From Gp13-AA77 sp036521995 (GTDB taxonomy: Bacteria; Acidobacteriota; Terriglobia; UBA7540): 6,552 nt of DNA. The notes below the pieces were generated by a model, which was not told the origin of the DNA, made no database searches, and worked only from the letters and a program-made list of their open reading frames with translations. Below, piece after piece: positions 1-5,036 of the stretch. A program made the translations under genes and the position numbers. The first letter of the stretch is position 1. The number at the start of each line of letters is the position of its first letter. The stretch lies in assembly GCA_036521995.1 (NCBI GenBank), contig DATDGR010000061.1, positions 1 through 6,552 on the forward strand, given 5' to 3'.

Positions 1-58
1 TGTCTAACGTCGCAATGACCTGGTAGCGTGAATGCAAATCACATCCGATAATCAACAT
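1..58 (-). CDS. IS110-family transposase, N-terminal fragment (runs off left edge)
   Basis: Reading the minus strand from the ATG at 58-56 gives MLIIGCDLHSRYQVIATLD, 19 residues with no stop before the window edge. The pattern (hydrophobic)-G-C-D-L-H-S-R-Y-Q-V-I-A-x-L-D is the usual start of IS110-type transposases of environmental bacteria. Asp7 would be the first acidic residue of the DEDD RuvC-like catalytic domain, which is N-terminal in this family. These enzymes move the element through a circular intermediate, and known members are guided by a small RNA encoded in a non-coding end of the element. An AAAGGAG ribosome binding site (70-64) precedes the ATG by 5 bases, which supports the start. 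Only the first 5% or so of the protein is visible, so I cannot tell whether the gene is intact or which subgroup (IS110 or IS1111) it belongs to. The identification rests on a short stretch but a characteristic one. Confidence 0.75.
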   Translation of the reverse strand, partial: MLIIGCDLHSRYQVIATLD

Positions 59-124
59 GTCGGCTCCTTTCCCGGCCAGCCTTGGTCTTGGACAACCTCA
101 GCTTACCGGCCCTAAGGAGCCGAC
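59..124 (-). promoter_or_regulatory. Inverted repeat that would sequester the transposase ribosome binding site
   Basis: GTCGGCTCCTT (59-69) and AAGGAGCCGAC (114-124) are perfect 11-base inverted arms with 44 bases between them. In the minus-strand transcript the proximal arm contains the AAGGAG Shine-Dalgarno and ends directly at the ATG. Inside the loop further pairing is possible: CCGG 72-75 with CCGG 106-109, then AGC/GCU, then GGUU/GACC, which gives one long stacked hairpin. Folding would hide the ribosome binding site. Other insertion sequences (IS10, IS50) use this kind of fold-back to stop read-through transcripts from making transposase. An alternative is that the hairpin is part of the guide RNA encoded in an IS110 non-coding end. 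A CATAAT hexamer on the minus strand (133-128) could place the element's own transcription start near 121, inside the distal arm, but no -35 is visible. Confidence 0.55.
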
Positions 125-178
125 GCCATTATGGAATCAGACTTGTTTTGTAAGTCCGCGGCTCTTTCCGCGCGGGAA

Positions 179-210
179 TGAGATAATAGCTGGAGTTTCG
201 CTGTGGAGGG
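179..210 (+). promoter_or_regulatory. Possible extended -10 and Shine-Dalgarno for the HTH gene
   Basis: TG-A-GATAAT (179-187) fits an extended -10 element, with 5 of 6 matches to TATAAT, but no -35 is seen at the right spacing. GGAGGG at 205-210 is a good ribosome binding site, 3-4 bases before the ATG at 214. The ribosome binding site is convincing; the promoter is only a suggestion. Confidence 0.3.
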
Positions 211-213
211 ACC

Positions 214-780
214 ATGCCAGCGATGCGGCCGTTTGCGGAAGGCTCCAAGGAGAAGCTGAGGGTTGCGCTCAAGCGCGCCCAGACCAAGGCTCAGTTCCAG
301 ACGGTGCAGTGCCTCTGGCTGCGGGCTGCGCTGGGCTTGAATGCTGAGCAGGTGGCAATTGCCCTCGGCTGGACGGCGGGTGCCGTGCGCAAACTGCAGT
401 CGCAGTACCTGCGCAAGGGCGAAGCCGTCCTGGAAGGGCCGGGGCGCGGCGGGCGGCGGCGTCAGCTTCTGGGTCTGCACGGCGAATACAATTTGTTAAG
501 GCGCCTGCGGAAGGAGGCATGGCCGAGCGGCGTGCTCGAATTCCGAAAGATTCACGCCGAGATGGAAAAGGCTGCAGGCCGCGAGCTGCTGCCCTCCACC
601 GTTAACAAGATTCTGGAGCGCCACGGATGGCGCCGTCAGGCCCTGGTTACGATTCCATGGCACAAGGTCCCGCCGGGCATGGAGCCGCCTCCGCCCAACC
701 GGACAGGGGTCTGGTATATGCCGACCGAGGACCCCGGTGGGTATGGTCTCCCCTCGGACTCGGGCTCCGACCCAAAGTGA
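214..780 (+). CDS. Double helix-turn-helix protein, IS630/Tc1-mariner transposase-like DNA-binding part without catalytic domain
   Basis: The 188-residue protein has a first helix-turn-helix at about residues 30-68 (helices around QTVQCLWLRAAL, AEQVAIAL and AGAVRKLQSQY). A basic linker GPGRGGRRR follows at 75-83, and a second, winged-helix-like domain at about 91-141 (FRKIHAEMEKAAG, STVNKILERHGW). Two HTH units joined by a GRPR-like basic linker are the N-terminal DNA-binding arrangement of IS630/Tc1-mariner transposases. The DDE catalytic domain expected after residue 150 or so is absent. Instead there is a 38-residue Pro/Gly-rich tail (KVPPGMEPPPPNRTG and on), and no frame downstream to 1120 looks like a DDE domain. 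The ATG at 214 is preferred because of GGAGGG just before it; an ATG at 223 is possible. It may be a transposase remnant, one half of a split transposase, or a domesticated DNA-binding protein. Placement beside an IS110 end favours mobile-element origin. The domain call is fairly safe; the role is unknown. Confidence 0.65.
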   Translation: MPAMRPFAEGSKEKLRVALKRAQTKAQFQTVQCLWLRAALGLNAEQVAIALGWTAGAVRKLQSQYLRKGEAVLEGPGRGGRRRQLLGLHGEYNLLRRLRKEAWPSGVLEFRKIHAEMEKAAGRELLPSTVNKILERHGWRRQALVTIPWHKVPPGMEPPPPNRTGVWYMPTEDPGGYGLPSDSGSDPK

Positions 781-973
781 CGGGTCATCGCGAGACCCCA
801 TTCTCATGGCAGAAGGGCACCGGCGGAAGAGTCGTGGGCTGTGCCTGCGTCGTGCTTTCCGATGTAGCCGCTTGGGCCAAACCGGGGTTCTTCGCCATCG
901 GCTGGCAAAGGACCGGCGACCGGCTTAAAGAGGCGGTCGGCGAGGGCGGTTTTAGGCCTAGGTATGTTCCTTT

Positions 974-997
974 GATTTCACGTGCCGTGTTGAAATC
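974..997. repeat. Inverted repeat GATTTCA / TGAAATC, possible terminator
   Basis: GATTTCA (974-980) and TGAAATC (991-997) are perfect 7-base arms around a 10-base loop. An alternative inner pairing CACG/CGTG (979-982 / 986-989) would make a longer, bulged hairpin. TTTTT follows at 1004-1008 on the plus strand, so it could terminate plus-strand transcription coming from the HTH gene. The six bases between stem and T-run make this a poor match to a standard rho-independent terminator. Confidence 0.3.
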
Positions 998-1012
998 TCC
1001 GCGTTTTTGGGA

Positions 1013-1037
1013 AAAGTGTATAATGTCGATACACTTT
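1013..1037. repeat. 25-bp dyad AAAGTGTAT-N7-ATACACTTT enclosing a perfect TATAAT
   Basis: The arms at 1013-1021 and 1029-1037 are perfectly complementary over 9 bases with a 7-base spacer. GTGTAT-N7-ATACAC has the look of a site for a dimeric repressor. A perfect TATAAT lies at 1019-1024 on the plus strand; the only TTGAAA nearby (990-995) is 23 bases upstream, too far for a standard sigma-70 promoter. On the minus strand the hairpin is followed by TCCC, preceded by a short T-run in the arm, so it could also be a weak terminator for the aldo/keto reductase, whose stop is 84 bases away. Operator, promoter and terminator readings are all open. Confidence 0.4.
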
Positions 1038-1057
1038 CGGGTCCTCATGACCAAGTT

Positions 1058-1071
1058 TTACTCTTGAGTAA
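1058..1071. repeat. Short palindrome TTACTC-TT-GAGTAA
   Basis: Perfect 6-base arms with a 2-base centre, 50 bases from the reductase stop codon. Too short and too tightly spaced to form a good RNA hairpin; as DNA it could be a protein-binding half-site pair. Reported mainly because it is the third dyad within 100 bases. Confidence 0.25.
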
Positions 1072-1120
1072 TAAATACCTCCTTTTTCCGCCCAGAATCG
1101 TTGGGTTGCGGCGGTAAGTG

Positions 1121-2092
1121 CTAGTAGGACCAAGGCGTAGGCTTACGGTCCCAGCGATGCCCGCGGAGTTCGGTACACAAGTCCTGGGGGAGCGGTCCCG
1201 CGCTCGCGGCGGCGATGTTCGATTCCACGTTCCTAAGCTTCCTCATGCCCGGGATGATCGTGCTAACCGTCTGATTCATAAGGATAAATCGCATGGCCAT
1301 CTCGGCGAGAGTCATGCCCGGCGGCACCAGGAGCCTGAGCTTTTCCACCCGGTCGACCGTGGAGTTGAGGTTTTCAGGCACGAAGTAAAGATTTCGCCAG
1401 TCGCCCTGCGGCCATTTGCTTTCTTTTGTTAGAGTTCCGGTGAGCGATCCTTCGTCGAAGGGCACGCGGGCGATCACGGCCACGTCCTTCTCGCGGCAAG
1501 CCGGGAGGAGCTCATCCTCTGGGTTCTGGTCAAAGATGTTGTAAATCACTTGCACCGCGTCCACCAAGCCTTCGCGCACCGCTCGCACGCCGTTCCACGG
1601 CTCCCAGCGGTTCAGGCTGAGGCCGACAGCGCTTATCATATTCTGGCTCTTTAGGTTATCGAGCACCTTGAGCCAGCGATCGTCGTCCACCCAGGAGTCT
1701 TCCCAGGTGTGGAACTGGATCAGGTCTATCGACGGCGTGCCCAGGTTCTTGAGACTGATTTCGACGCTCTTCTCGATGTAGTCGGGAGGGTAGCAGTCGT
1801 CGAGGGTGAAGTTCCGGCGGCTCGGCCACTGCTGGTTCTTGGGTGGAATCTTGGTGGCGGTGTACACGCGCTTGCCCGGATTCGCTCTAAGTAATTGGCC
1901 CAGCAAGCCTTCGCTGTGGCCATTGCCATAGGCAAGGGCCGTGTCGAAGAAGTTGCAGCCGAGGTCTGCGGCGCGCTGGAGGGAGGAGACGGACTCCTGG
2001 TCATCCGAGCCCGTCCATCCGCCCATGCCCCACATGCCATAACCGATCTCACTGACCATCCAGCCGGTACGTCCGAATCTACGCTGTTTCAA
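1121..2092 (-). CDS. Aldo/keto reductase
   Basis: The 323-residue protein starts LKQRRFGRTGWMVSEIGYG, the usual first beta-hairpin region of the aldo/keto reductase superfamily, and matches it along its full length. The catalytic tetrad is visible: Asp50 and Tyr55 in FFDTALAYGNGHSEGLLG, Lys81 in YTATKIPP, and His128 in IDLIQFHTWED. The C-terminal cofactor region includes STIIPGMRKLRNVESNIAA, where such enzymes bind the NADP 2'-phosphate side. It should be a cytoplasmic (beta/alpha)8-barrel NAD(P)H-dependent oxidoreductase acting on a carbonyl or sugar-like substrate; the substrate cannot be read from sequence. I chose the TTG at 2092-2090 because GGAGG lies 7 bases upstream and homology begins exactly there. 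The in-frame ATG at 2167 would add 25 residues that do not look like the family. The gene is transcribed divergently from the DUF2461 gene and stands alone, without operon partners. Confidence 0.93.
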   Translation of the reverse strand: MKQRRFGRTGWMVSEIGYGMWGMGGWTGSDDQESVSSLQRAADLGCNFFDTALAYGNGHSEGLLGQLLRANPGKRVYTATKIPPKNQQWPSRRNFTLDDCYPPDYIEKSVEISLKNLGTPSIDLIQFHTWEDSWVDDDRWLKVLDNLKSQNMISAVGLSLNRWEPWNGVRAVREGLVDAVQVIYNIFDQNPEDELLPACREKDVAVIARVPFDEGSLTGTLTKESKWPQGDWRNLYFVPENLNSTVDRVEKLRLLVPPGMTLAEMAMRFILMNQTVSTIIPGMRKLRNVESNIAAASAGPLPQDLCTELRGHRWDRKPTPWSY

Positions 2093-2104
2093 TGGGTTAC
2101 CTCC
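2093..2104 (-). promoter_or_regulatory. Shine-Dalgarno that fixes the TTG start of the aldo/keto reductase
   Basis: On the minus strand GGAGG (2104-2100) is followed by the 7-base spacer TAACCCA and then TTG. Motif and spacing are near ideal, and no other possible start nearby has one. Confidence 0.75.
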
Positions 2105-2184
2105 GAGCAGAGATGCGGGCACATCGCGATGCGCCCCTGCTTGACCTGACCTCTTACCATAATTCAATCCCTCTGAATCGCGCC

Positions 2185-2204
2185 ACCGATTTCAACCGAT
2201 TTCA
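2185..2204. repeat. Perfect tandem repeat of ACCGATTTCA in the divergent intergenic region
   Basis: ACCGATTTCA occurs twice head to tail (2185-2194 and 2195-2204), between the divergent starts at 2092 and 2262. A spacing of one helical turn would put two proteins on the same face of the DNA, as in many activator or repressor sites. A TATGCT at 2223-2228 could serve as a -10 for the rightward gene, without a clear -35. On the minus strand no promoter is convincing. It may also be a chance or slippage duplication. Confidence 0.4.
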
Positions 2205-2250
2205 TCTGGCACGGTTTCGCGTTATGCTGCTAGGTGAGGCTTGGGCCATC

Positions 2251-2256
2251 AGGAGG
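2251..2256 (+). promoter_or_regulatory. Shine-Dalgarno AGGAGG that decides the DUF2461 start
   Basis: A full AGGAGG stands 5 bases before the ATG at 2262. This makes the ATG preferable to the in-frame TTG at 2241, which has no comparable site. Confidence 0.8.
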
Positions 2257-2261
2257 CGAGC

Positions 2262-3017
2262 ATGGGGAATGCGTTCAACGGATTCGCGGCGGAGTCCTTC
2301 GAGTTCTTTCGGGAGCTGGCTAAGAACAACAATAAACAGTGGTTTGACGCTCATCGCGACGTCTACGAGACCCACGTGACCGGAGCGTTCCGGGGCCTGC
2401 TCGCGGCTCTCGTGCCGACGCTGCTCGATCTCAACCCGCACTTCGAAGTCTCGGGCAAGACGAACGCCAACCTTTCGCGGATCAATCGTGATATCCGTTT
2501 TAGCAAGGATAAAACTCCTTATAAATCAAATTTTTACCTATGGGCCTGTGACTCACGCCGGTCGCACCAGACTGATGGACGCCTGTATGTGGGGCTTTCA
2601 GCCGACTGCCTGACGGTGGGCTTTGCGAGCTATGCCAGCTGGGGGCGCGGGCCGAAGAGCGCCCTGGAGACGATCTTCAGGCCGCGTTTCCACAAGCATC
2701 GCCCCGAATTCGACAAACTTCTGCAAGGCATTGTGCGTAAAGGGCGTTACGACACCTATTGGCACCGCCAGGAGAAGGGCGAATGGGTCCAGCATCCGGG
2801 GCTGCCCCGCAAGGACGAGGACTGGCAGACGCTTCAGGCCTGGATCGTCCGCAAGGTTTTTCCGCCGGAGAGTAAGGCTCTCGAAAAACCTGCCTTTGCG
2901 GGCAAGGTCGAAGAGATCTTTCGTAACCTCTATCCGCTCTATGTCTTTACTTCCTTCCCGGGCCCAAAATGGCAGGCGGAGATTAGCAGTAGCAGCCGAA
3001 AGCCGGCGGTTGGTTAG
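2262..3017 (+). CDS. DUF2461 (TIGR02453) family protein
   Basis: The 251-residue protein carries the family's hallmarks. FEFFRELAKNNNKQWFDAHR at residues 13-32 is the N-terminal FL..L..NN.KEWF signature. RINRDIRFSKDKTPYK at 73-88 is the strongly conserved central R-x-x-R-D / FSKDK / PYK motif. The later aromatic and basic segments also fit. Length is normal for the family (about 220-250), so the gene looks complete. There is no signal peptide or membrane segment, so it is probably cytoplasmic. The molecular function of DUF2461 is unknown; I infer none. It is transcribed away from the aldo/keto reductase and followed by 219 bases before the DUF1800 gene, so it is likely a single-gene unit. The codons of the conserved FSKDKTPYKSNFYL segment (2497-2540) are markedly AT-rich against the GC-rich surroundings. 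Confidence 0.92.
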   Translation: MGNAFNGFAAESFEFFRELAKNNNKQWFDAHRDVYETHVTGAFRGLLAALVPTLLDLNPHFEVSGKTNANLSRINRDIRFSKDKTPYKSNFYLWACDSRRSHQTDGRLYVGLSADCLTVGFASYASWGRGPKSALETIFRPRFHKHRPEFDKLLQGIVRKGRYDTYWHRQEKGEWVQHPGLPRKDEDWQTLQAWIVRKVFPPESKALEKPAFAGKVEEIFRNLYPLYVFTSFPGPKWQAEISSSSRKPAVG

Positions 3018-3236
3018 ACGCCCAGGAGCATTTCACATCTATCCCCTCTGGCCCTCCACTTCGGTCGTAGCATGGCCGTAAGCTATTAACCGCTCATCGT
3101 TTACCGTCCAAGCTCGGCCAGGCTTCTCTCGCCGGCGATGAGGCCTCAAAAATTTCCACTCTGCCGCCGCAACTTTTCCCGACCCTGAGTGTTCAACCGC
3201 TTTGAAGGACGTGCGCTCGCGTCGGCGGAAGGGGTC
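3018..3236. other. Intergenic region before the DUF1800 gene
   Basis: No gene is supported here. I see no strong sigma-70 promoter and no terminator hairpin with a T-run after the DUF2461 stop. A 10-base palindrome TCGCCGGCGA (3129-3138) is present. A 16-codon reading frame from ATG 3138 lies in the same frame as the DUF1800 gene but is closed by TGA at 3186-3188, immediately before the alternative GTG start at 3189. Confidence 0.5.
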
Positions 3237-4949
3237 ATGCCGGAGTCTCGATTAAGCCCGCACGCTGCTGATTCAGCTAAAGTTTTTGACAAGCCTCTGG
3301 GCGACCAGGAGAAAGCATCGCACCTCGTGAGCCGCATTACCTTCGGGCCGCGTCCGGGAGACCTTGAGCGCGTGCAAGCGCTCGGCCTGGATGCCTTTCT
3401 CAATCAACAACTCCATCCGGAGCGCCTTGACGACTCGGCAATAGAAGCTCGCCTGGCCGGTCTTCCCACCCTTTCCATGTCCACCGGCGAGCTGATGGAG
3501 AAATACCCGGATCCAAACCAAGTCCAAAGGAAACAATCGGTTGCAGGAGCCTTCACGGCTCGAAAGCCAGGGGGGGACAGCGGGGCCTCAAACGCCGAAG
3601 CCATGTCGACGGCTCCGATGTCGCCGGCTTCAATGGGGCAGTTTGGCGACACGCCCCGCGAGGTGCTAGCAGAACTGGGTCGCGAGGAGCTGCTGCGGGC
3701 GGTCTACAGCAGCCGTCAGCTCCAGGAGGTGATGGTCCAGTTTTGGATGAATCACTTCAACATCTTTGCCGGTAAAGGTCCTGATAAGTGGATGTTAACG
3801 TCGTTCGAGCGCGACACGATTCGACCCCGGGCGCTCGGCCGGTTTGAGGATCTGCTGGTCGCCACCGCTCAGAGTCCGGCCATGCTGTTCTACCTCGACA
3901 ACTGGATGAGTTCGGCGCCGGGCTCGGATTGGGATGGACCCTTCGCAGCCGGTCCCAGGTTCTTCCCGGCTCGGCCCGGAGGCTGGCAGCGGTTCGGGCC
4001 CGGGCCGGTGCGTCAGAATCAGCCTCTGCCCGGCGGGCAGAAGCGGGGTCTCAACGAAAACTACGGCCGGGAACTGATGGAGCTCCATACACTTAGCGTG
4101 AATGGTGGCTACACCCAGAAGGACGTCACAGAGGTCGCGCGCTGTCTCACCGGTTGGACCGTCCTTCGGCCGCGGCAGGAAGCCGAGTTCTCCTTTAATC
4201 CCCGCATGCACGACCGCGGGGAGAAGACCGTGCTCGGTCACCGGATCACGGGCGGCGGCATCGAAGATGGTCTTCAGGTGCTGCATCTCCTGGCCACCCA
4301 TCCGTCGACGGCCCAGTTCATTTCCACCAAGCTCTGCCGGCGCTTCGTGGCGGATGATCCGCCAGCGTCTCTTGTCCAGCGCACCAGCCGCGAGTTTCTG
4401 GCGAGCAAGGGAGATATGAGGGCGGTGCTGAAGACCATTCTCACTTCGCCGGAGTTCTACTCGGAGGCGGCCTACCGGTCTAAAGTGAAGTCCCCGCTTG
4501 AGACGGTGGCGAGCACACTCCGCGCTCTCAACGCCGAGACCGACGGCGGACCTCAGCTTCTCGGCCTCATCGCCCGCATGGGCGCCCCGATGTTCCTGTA
4601 TCAGGCTCCTGCGGGATATCCGGACCGGGCCGGCGCCTGGATCAGCTCGAGCGCCCTCCTGGGCCGCCTGAACTTTGCCGCGTTGGTAGCCCAGAATCGC
4701 GTTCCCGGAACGACCGTGAGCCTGGATGGCGCGGCCGCCGAAGGCGCGCCGGCGGCAGAGGCGGTCGATCGCCTTAGTTACCTCTGGATGGGGACGACGC
4801 TTTCGGGAGGCAGCCGGACGGCGATTCTCGACAGCCTGGATAAGTCGGGAGCGGCGCCGTCCGGCCAGGGCGCGGTCGGCGACAGCTTTGCCACTTTACC
4901 TTCGGTGGCGGCGCTGGTCATTGGTTCGCCCGAGTTCCAGCGCCGCTGA
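3237..4949 (+). CDS. DUF1800 family protein
   Basis: The 570-residue protein shows the family's order of motifs. SRITFGPRPGDLERV begins at residue 32, FWMNHFN is at 169-175, and AMLFYLDN is at about 215-222. The signature GLNENYGRELMELHTL starts at 271 and runs through GGYTQKDV to the TGWT at about 305-308. Fixed C-terminal segments follow, such as KLCRRFV and KSPLETVASTLRALN. Residues 223-270 form a Gly/Pro-rich insertion between two conserved blocks. The biochemical role of DUF1800 is not established; it is commonly encoded beside DUF1501, as here. I prefer ATG 3237 because GGAAGG stands just upstream; GTG 3189 would add 16 residues (VFNRFEGRALASAEGV) and has no ribosome binding site. With either start there is no hydrophobic signal peptide, unlike many exported homologues, and a TGA at 3186 closes the frame. 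A lost or frameshifted N-terminus is possible. Confidence 0.9.
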   Translation: MPESRLSPHAADSAKVFDKPLGDQEKASHLVSRITFGPRPGDLERVQALGLDAFLNQQLHPERLDDSAIEARLAGLPTLSMSTGELMEKYPDPNQVQRKQSVAGAFTARKPGGDSGASNAEAMSTAPMSPASMGQFGDTPREVLAELGREELLRAVYSSRQLQEVMVQFWMNHFNIFAGKGPDKWMLTSFERDTIRPRALGRFEDLLVATAQSPAMLFYLDNWMSSAPGSDWDGPFAAGPRFFPARPGGWQRFGPGPVRQNQPLPGGQKRGLNENYGRELMELHTLSVNGGYTQKDVTEVARCLTGWTVLRPRQEAEFSFNPRMHDRGEKTVLGHRITGGGIEDGLQVLHLLATHPSTAQFISTKLCRRFVADDPPASLVQRTSREFLASKGDMRAVLKTILTSPEFYSEAAYRSKVKSPLETVASTLRALNAETDGGPQLLGLIARMGAPMFLYQAPAGYPDRAGAWISSSALLGRLNFAALVAQNRVPGTTVSLDGAAAEGAPAAEAVDRLSYLWMGTTLSGGSRTAILDSLDKSGAAPSGQGAVGDSFATLPSVAALVIGSPEFQRR

Positions 4950-4967
4950 GCTGCGAGCTTCACGGCG

Positions 4968-4985
4968 CAAACCCCGGGCGGTTTG
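4968..4985 (+). repeat. Hairpin CAAACC / GGTTTG between the DUF1800 and DUF1501 genes
   Basis: CAAACC (4968-4973) and GGTTTG (4980-4985) are perfect 6-base arms around CCGGGC, followed by the T-rich ATTTGTTCT. It lies 18 bases after the DUF1800 stop. It could be a weak attenuator or an RNA-processing point that sets the ratio of the two products. The T-run is interrupted, so full termination is doubtful. Confidence 0.35.
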
Positions 4986-5036
4986 ATTTGTTCTCTGGCC
5001 GCGGCTGTGGCCCCGGCTACGACACCGAGTTTGGTT

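Larger units (their letters stand above)
1..124 (-). mobile_element. One end of an IS110-family element (outer boundary not resolved)
   Basis: The transposase start and its upstream inverted repeat belong to the element. The tip must lie somewhere between the transposase ATG and the next gene at 214. I set the end at the outer edge of the inverted repeat only as a minimum. No target duplication or terminal repeat can be checked, because the other end lies outside the window. Confidence 0.5.
781..1120. other. Intergenic region between convergent genes, no convincing gene
   Basis: This stretch separates the HTH gene (plus) from the 3' end of the aldo/keto reductase (minus). The first 170 bases are GC-rich with frames open by chance but no recognisable domain. 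They include a small hairpin CGACCG (917-922) / CGGTCG (934-939), followed 10 bases later by TTTT, a weak terminator candidate for the HTH gene. From about 950 to 1090 the sequence becomes clearly AT-rich and holds three separate inverted repeats, described individually. The composition shift suggests a different origin or a regulatory and termination zone. Confidence 0.6.

Noticed and set aside
785..1054. Minus-strand open frame of 89 codons in the gap
   Set aside because: No domain, composition rich in Pro/Ser/Thr, no convincing start signal; it also crosses two of the dyads.
627..1067. Plus-strand open frame of 146 codons overlapping the HTH gene end and the intergenic region
   Set aside because: I considered it as a shifted DDE transposase half, but no DDE motif, no conserved Asp/Glu spacing and no ribosome binding site are visible.
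1078..1083. AGGAGG on the minus strand
   Set aside because: A perfect Shine-Dalgarno sequence, but no usable start codon with an open frame follows at the right distance.
2141..2168. TTGACC ... TTCAAT as a promoter for DUF2461
   Set aside because: The -35 is good, but the -10 at 16 bases matches only 4 of 6, and the better CATAAT (2158-2163) is only 11 bases from the -35.
3138..3188. Short frame from ATG 3138, in phase with DUF1800
   Set aside because: It stops at TGA 3186, is only 16 codons long and does not look like a signal peptide; read-through of the stop is not supported.
3795..4301. Minus-strand open frame of 168 codons opposite DUF1800
   Set aside because: It lies wholly within the conserved DUF1800 signature region and has no recognisable domain or start signal.
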